Positions 60,015-64,000 of a stretch of DNA of 64,000 nucleotides are shown here, one piece after another. Source of the stretch: Candidatus Proruminimicrobium quisquiliarum (GTDB lineage Bacteria > Elusimicrobiota > Endomicrobiia > Endomicrobiales > Endomicrobiaceae); the NCBI GenBank assembly GCA_018433245.1, contig JAHDRN010000009.1, positions 62,001 through 126,000 of the forward strand, given 5' to 3'. The translations under genes and the position numbers were made by a program. Positions within the stretch are counted from its first letter, which is position 1, and each line of letters begins with the position of its first letter. The notes under the pieces were generated by a model that was given only the letters and a program-made list of their open reading frames with translations, was not told the DNA's origin and searched no databases.

Positions 60015-60962
60015 TTATTTTCTCGGATGCGCCTGATTGTAAATTTTTCTTAAACTTTCAAGAGTGACATGGGTATATATCTGCGTCGTCGCCAGATTTT
60101 TATGGCCCAGTATCTGCTGCACAGTTCTTATTCCGCAGCCTCTGTCAAGCATATGCGTCGCGAAGCTGTGTCTTATCGTGTGAGGCGAAACTTTTTTTAA
60201 ATAACCGGCTTTAATAAACCAGCCGTGAAGCGCCTTGCGGGCTCCTCTTGAAGAGATTCGTCCTCCGTATTTATTTAAAAACATGGGAGAGTCCGTTTTG
60301 CAGCTTTGACCCGCGCCGCGCCGAAAGTCAAGATATTCTTTAATCGCGTTTAAACATTTTACGCCGACGGGAACGGTTCTTTCCTTTGCGCCTTTTCCGA
60401 ACACTTTTACCGTTTCTGATATTATATCCAGATCTTTAAGATTTAAATTTATCATTTCTTCAATTCTTATGCCCGACGAATACAAAAGCTCAAGCATCGC
60501 TTTATCTCTTAACGGCAGCTGCGGAATATCAAACAAATCTAGGATTTCCTGTTCGGTTAAGAAAACCGGAATCTTTTTTTCCTTTTTAGGAGTCGCCATT
60601 GCCGACACCGGATTTGTTGTTATCCGCGAATTTATCGCCAAAAATTTATAAAAAGATTTTAAAACTGCAAGCTTTCTTCCTATTGAACTTTTTTTAAGAT
60701 TATTATTATAAAGAAAAGCCAGATAATCCCTGACGGTATGTTTAGTGCAGTTTTCAAAAGAGACGGAATTATGTTTGTTTGTTAAAAAAACGGCAAAACC
60801 TCGCATGTCTGCCGCATACGCTCTTGCCGTATGTACGGAATAATTTCTTTCTGCCTGAAGATACCGAATAAACTGTTCTATTTTGGCGTCTTTGTTTTTT
60901 TCCGTTTTGTTGTTTTCTTTGTTGTTGGTTCCGCCGTTGTTTTCGGTTCCTGTTTTATCCAT
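60015..60962 (-). CDS. xerC: Tyrosine recombinase XerC/XerD
   Basis: This 315-residue Xer recombinase resolves chromosome dimers. Catalytic residues are visible: Arg in SSGIRIEEMINL, Lys in KGAKERTVPV, HTIRHSFATHML with His-x-x-Arg, the His of LGHKN and Tyr in TTQIYTHV. The N-terminal 28 residues are unusually Asn/Lys-rich and low complexity. ATG 60962 has AGGAA upstream; an upstream in-frame ATG lies further inside topA. The gene overlaps topA by 85 bp. XerC versus XerD is uncertain. The dprA-topA-xer context indicates a host enzyme, not a phage integrase. Confidence 0.9.
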   Translation of the reverse strand: MDKTGTENNGGTNNKENNKTEKNKDAKIEQFIRYLQAERNYSVHTARAYAADMRGFAVFLTNKHNSVSFENCTKHTVRDYLAFLYNNNLKKSSIGRKLAVLKSFYKFLAINSRITTNPVSAMATPKKEKKIPVFLTEQEILDLFDIPQLPLRDKAMLELLYSSGIRIEEMINLNLKDLDIISETVKVFGKGAKERTVPVGVKCLNAIKEYLDFRRGAGQSCKTDSPMFLNKYGGRISSRGARKALHGWFIKAGYLKKVSPHTIRHSFATHMLDRGCGIRTVQQILGHKNLATTQIYTHVTLESLRKIYNQAHPRK

Positions 60963-63094
60963 TGCAAATTCCTGCATTTCGGAAAAGCCGAACAAGTTAA
61001 AAACGGTCCTCTTTTCCCGATTCTTTTAAGCATTGGGCTTCCGCATTTTGCGCATTTGATATCGGTTTTTTCCGGCTCCGGTCTTATGACTTTGTTGCCG
61101 TTTTTATCTATTGAAAAAGTCGTTTTGCAGTCCGGATAATGTTCGCAGGCGAGATACGGGCCTCTGAACCCTCTTTTTTTAAGAAGCATTCCTCCGCATT
61201 TCGGGCATTTTTCGTCGGTGACTTCGGGTTCATTGCTTACTTTTTTTCCGTCTTTGTCAACGGAGAACGTCGTTTTGCAGTCCGGATAGCCGGAACACGC
61301 CATAAACGGGCCTCTTCTGCTGTCTCTTATAACCATCGGCTTTCCGCACGCGGGGCATTTTTCGTCCGTCATTTTCGGTTCTACTTTTTGCCTCTGCGCC
61401 GTTTTTTCGGCGGTCGTTATATCCGTTTCAAAAGGAGCGTAAAATTTTTTAATAACTTCCTGCCATTTTACTTTGCTTTCGGCTATATCGTCAAATTTTT
61501 CTTCAATATCGGCGGTAAAATCATAATTTATGACGTCGTTAAAATGCGTTTTTAAAAAATTGTTTACAACTATTCCCAAATCAGTCGGAATAAATTTTTT
61601 CGCTTCAAGCCTGACGTATAATCTGTCAAGAATCGTTTTAATGGTCGGAGCATACGTTGAAGGACGGCCTATTCCGTGTTCTTCAAGAGCCTTAATCAAA
61701 CTTGCTTCGTTATATCTTGCCGGCGGTTCGGTAAAATGCTGTTCGGAAAGAAGATTTAATAAATTCAAAATATCTTTTTCTTCAAGAACGGGAAGTTTCA
61801 AATCGTCTTTTTCGTCTTCGTCCCGGACGTAATATACTTTCGTAAAACCTTCAAATTTAAGCGCGCTTCCCGACGCTCTGAAAATACAGTCGTTGGCAGA
61901 TATGTCTACGCTTGTGGTATCGTAAACGGCGTCAGCCATCTGGCTTGCGACGAATCTCTTCCATATTGCGTCGTAAAGTTTATATTCGTCGGATGATAAA
62001 TATTCTTTCATCAATTCCGGAGTTCTGCGCACGGAAGTAGGTCTGATCGCTTCGTGGGCTTCCTGAGCTCCTTTTGATTTTGTTTTGTAAAATCTCGGTG
62101 TTTTAGGCAGAAACCCTTTGCCGTATTGCGCTTCTATAAATTTTAAAGTTTCATCCTGAGCCGATTTTGCGACGTTTAACGAATCGGTTCTCATATATGT
62201 TATAAGACCGACTACTCCTTCCGAGCCCGTATTTACTCCTTCGTACAAATGCTGCGCTATCATCATTGTTTTTGAAGGGGAAAAACCTATTCTTCTTGAA
62301 ATATCCTGCTGCATAGTTGAAGTGGTATAAGGGCCGTAAGGAGATCTTCTTCTTTCTTTCTTTTCAACTTTGCTTACGCTGTATTTCGCATTTTGCAGGT
62401 CATTTAATATAGTATCGGCTTCCTGTTTGTTTTTTATTGACAGCTTTTCAAATTTTACGCCGTTTTTTGATATAAGGTTGGCTTTAAAAGCTATATCGGT
62501 TTTTTGAAGTTCGGCCGTGATTGACCAATATTCAACCGGAATAAATTTATTGATTTCTTCTTCCCTGTCGCAGATCATCATAACGGCGACCGACTGAACT
62601 CTTCCGGCGGACAATCCTCTTTTTATCTTTTTCCATAATAAAGGCGACAGTTTATAACCTACCAGTCTGTCCAAAATTCTTCTGGCCTGCTGGCTGTCAA
62701 CGAGAGCCATATCTAATTTTCTGGGATTTTTAACTGCACTTTTTATCGCTTCGGCCGTTATTTCGTGAAATGTTATTCTGCTTGTTTCGGCATCTTTTAA
62801 TTTTAACAGTTCCTGCAGATGCCATGCGATAGCTTCCCCTTCCCTGTCAAAATCAGTCGCAAGATATACATGGTCAACGGCTTCAACGGCTTTTTTTAAA
62901 TTTGCTATGACTTGTTTTGACTTTGGAACAGCTATATACGTGGGTTTAAAATTATCTTCCGTGTCTATTCCGATTTTGCTTTTCGGAAGATCTCTGATAT
63001 GGCCGAAAGAACTTTTAACTGTATAGTCCTTTCCAAGGATTTTTGATATTGTTTTTTCTTTAGCGGGAGACTCTACTATTACCAAGTATTTCAT
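60878..63094 (-). CDS. topA: DNA topoisomerase I
   Basis: This 738-residue type IA topoisomerase relaxes negative supercoils. TOPRIM motif ATDFDREGEAIAWHL, catalytic Tyr300 in ITYMRTDS, and HGIGRPSTYA are present. Three C-terminal C4 zinc fingers follow (CPACGKPM, CPKCGGML, CAKCGSPM starts). The final 25 residues are Lys/Thr-rich. The start overlaps nothing; the 3' end overlaps xerC by 85 bp. It follows dprA by 39 bp, the common dprA-topA order. Confidence 0.97.
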   Translation of the reverse strand: MKYLVIVESPAKEKTISKILGKDYTVKSSFGHIRDLPKSKIGIDTEDNFKPTYIAVPKSKQVIANLKKAVEAVDHVYLATDFDREGEAIAWHLQELLKLKDAETSRITFHEITAEAIKSAVKNPRKLDMALVDSQQARRILDRLVGYKLSPLLWKKIKRGLSAGRVQSVAVMMICDREEEINKFIPVEYWSITAELQKTDIAFKANLISKNGVKFEKLSIKNKQEADTILNDLQNAKYSVSKVEKKERRRSPYGPYTTSTMQQDISRRIGFSPSKTMMIAQHLYEGVNTGSEGVVGLITYMRTDSLNVAKSAQDETLKFIEAQYGKGFLPKTPRFYKTKSKGAQEAHEAIRPTSVRRTPELMKEYLSSDEYKLYDAIWKRFVASQMADAVYDTTSVDISANDCIFRASGSALKFEGFTKVYYVRDEDEKDDLKLPVLEEKDILNLLNLLSEQHFTEPPARYNEASLIKALEEHGIGRPSTYAPTIKTILDRLYVRLEAKKFIPTDLGIVVNNFLKTHFNDVINYDFTADIEEKFDDIAESKVKWQEVIKKFYAPFETDITTAEKTAQRQKVEPKMTDEKCPACGKPMVIRDSRRGPFMACSGYPDCKTTFSVDKDGKKVSNEPEVTDEKCPKCGGMLLKKRGFRGPYLACEHYPDCKTTFSIDKNGNKVIRPEPEKTDIKCAKCGSPMLKRIGKRGPFLTCSAFPKCRNLQWIKQEPKTTAEPTTKKTTKRKKTKTPK

Positions 63095-63133
63095 TTTAAC
63101 TCCAATAAAAAAACAGCAAAAAATTTACGGGTT

Positions 63134-64000
63134 CTATCTGTTTCTTATATATAACTGGCCCGGTACCGCTCTTATAAATCCGTCAAGTTCCAACTCGGTC
63201 AAAATAACAGCCAGTTCCGGTATGTCTATTTTCATGCTTTCGCTTAAAGCGTCAACCGACATTCCGTCAATTGTTGATTCTATAAGTTTCAAAACTGCCA
63301 AATTGCGAGTGTTAGTAATATCATTTATATTTTTCGTTGTCAATTTTTTTTCTTTCTTTTGCCTGCGTACCCATAAGGATAAAGAATGCATAGATTCAAC
63401 GACGTCCTCGGGATTTAAAGCTATCAGACATCCGTCTTTTATAAGACTGTTCGGCCCTTTTGAATAATTGGAAAAAACCGAACCCGGCACCGCAAAAACG
63501 TCTCTTCCGTAATCCAAGCTCAATTTTGCCGTAATCACGGCTCCGCTTTCAAGAGCGGCTTCCGTTACGACCGCCGCCATTGAAAGACCGGCTATGATTC
63601 TGTTTCTTCTGGGAAAAGATGCTTTATCCGGTTTCTGCCTCATTGGAAATTCGCTTATTAAAACATTATCCGCGGCTATTTGATCCTGAAGTTTTCTGTT
63701 TTCGGGTGGATAATAATGGAGAAGTCCGTTGCCCAGCACCGCGATTGTTCTTCCGTTGTTTTTCAATACCGAACGGTGCGCTTCCGTATCAATTCCTCTT
63801 GCAAGTCCTGATATCACGCAGATATTGTTTTGCGCGAAATACCGGCAAAAATGATTCGTAACCGATATCCCGTAATTTGTGGGTCTTCTTGAACCGACAA
63901 CGGCAACCGAAATATTATCGTTTTTTTTTAATGTTCCTTTAATATACAGAACGGGCGGGAAATCGCATATATCTTTAAGCTGAGCCGGATATTCCGGATC
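63134..64000 (-). CDS. dprA: DNA processing protein DprA, 5' end cut by window edge
   Basis: DprA loads RecA on incoming single-stranded DNA in transformation. The frame is open to the window end; 288 codons are visible and about 70-80 N-terminal residues are missing. The first visible part reads YPAQLKDICDFPPVLYIKG, then VVGSRRPTNYG, SGLARGID, VLGNGLLHYYPPEN and FPRRNRIIAGLSMAAVVTEA, all DprA Rossmann-fold marks. The C-terminal winged-helix-like domain ends VPGQLYIRNR. A GTG at 63815-63817 is internal, not a start. Confidence 0.95.
   Translation of the reverse strand, partial: DPEYPAQLKDICDFPPVLYIKGTLKKNDNISVAVVGSRRPTNYGISVTNHFCRYFAQNNICVISGLARGIDTEAHRSVLKNNGRTIAVLGNGLLHYYPPENRKLQDQIAADNVLISEFPMRQKPDKASFPRRNRIIAGLSMAAVVTEAALESGAVITAKLSLDYGRDVFAVPGSVFSNYSKGPNSLIKDGCLIALNPEDVVESMHSLSLWVRRQKKEKKLTTKNINDITNTRNLAVLKLIESTIDGMSVDALSESMKIDIPELAVILTELELDGFIRAVPGQLYIRNR

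Noticed and set aside
60015-60962. Tyrosine recombinase as a phage or element integrase
   Set aside because: The dprA-topA-xer order is a chromosomal housekeeping context, and the protein has XerC/D motifs and length.

Overview
The window reads as a contiguous piece of an AT-rich, Gram-negative bacterial chromosome. Outer-membrane beta-barrels with signal peptides, an MCE-type lipid transport pair and an O-antigen-ligase-like protein indicate a diderm envelope. It also carries regulators usual in Firmicutes and some deep-branching phyla: HprK with an HPr that keeps Ser46, YvcK/GlmR, RapZ and HrcA/CIRCE. This mix, the housekeeping gene order and the Lys/Ile/Phe-rich proteins fit Elusimicrobiota (Endomicrobium-like), but that placement is inference and no rRNA is present to confirm it. 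Almost every gene lies on the minus strand; the cold-shock gene (47427..47630) is the only clear plus-strand gene.

Layout by coordinate (transcription runs right to left). 1-6010: fatty-acid and phospholipid cluster fabF(partial)-acpP-fabG-fabD-fabH-plsX-rpmF-yceD. 6182-8705: two paralogous porin-like barrels behind a consensus promoter. 8815-17166: MprF-like lysyltransferase, guanine-deaminase-like enzyme, two half-size EamA transporters, a DUF486 protein, two orphan proteins, folD, two PilZ proteins and a DJ-1 protein, with two copies of a degenerate palindromic repeat. 17197-23384: cyclophilin, secreted RCC1-like protein, aroC, radA, mlaD and mlaF. 23506-26472: exported Ntn hydrolase and three small tandem barrels. 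26490-36844: one operon-like run hpf-ptsN-hprK-rapZ-yvcK-IIA-IIB-GH57-IIC-IID-ptsH-ptsI, a complete mannose-family PTS with its kinase and a glucanotransferase gene inside it. 36956-42558: hrcA-grpE-dnaK-dnaJ with a double-CIRCE promoter, interrupted by an orphan gene between two related ~113-bp palindromes. 42587-47678: O-antigen-ligase/TPR protein, tRNA-Thr(CGT), TPR protein, CorA and cold-shock protein. 47696-51468: pabC, pabB, aroQ and aroB (chorismate and p-aminobenzoate). 51490-56924: a 1193-residue exported coiled-coil protein, a radical SAM protein and two small envelope proteins. 57000-64000: engB, a Bax-inhibitor-like protein, NUDIX, a 35-residue histone-H1-like protein, a UBA-like protein, xerC, topA and dprA (partial).

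The genes link up functionally. The fab cluster supplies acyl-ACP to PlsX. aroB, aroQ and aroC with pabB and pabC feed folate, where FolD acts. The PTS run joins sugar uptake, HPr-Ser phosphorylation and ribosome hibernation in one transcription unit, which probably continues into the three barrels.

The most unusual features are two dispersed repeat families that standard gene annotation does not explain: the long-stem palindromes flanking the orphan gene in the chaperone locus, and the AAGYTTGG-type repeats at three intergenic sites. Also notable are the GH57 gene nested in PTS genes and the mini histone-like gene. No gene-free stretch exceeds 300 bases. I saw no rRNA, CRISPR array, insertion sequence or prophage.
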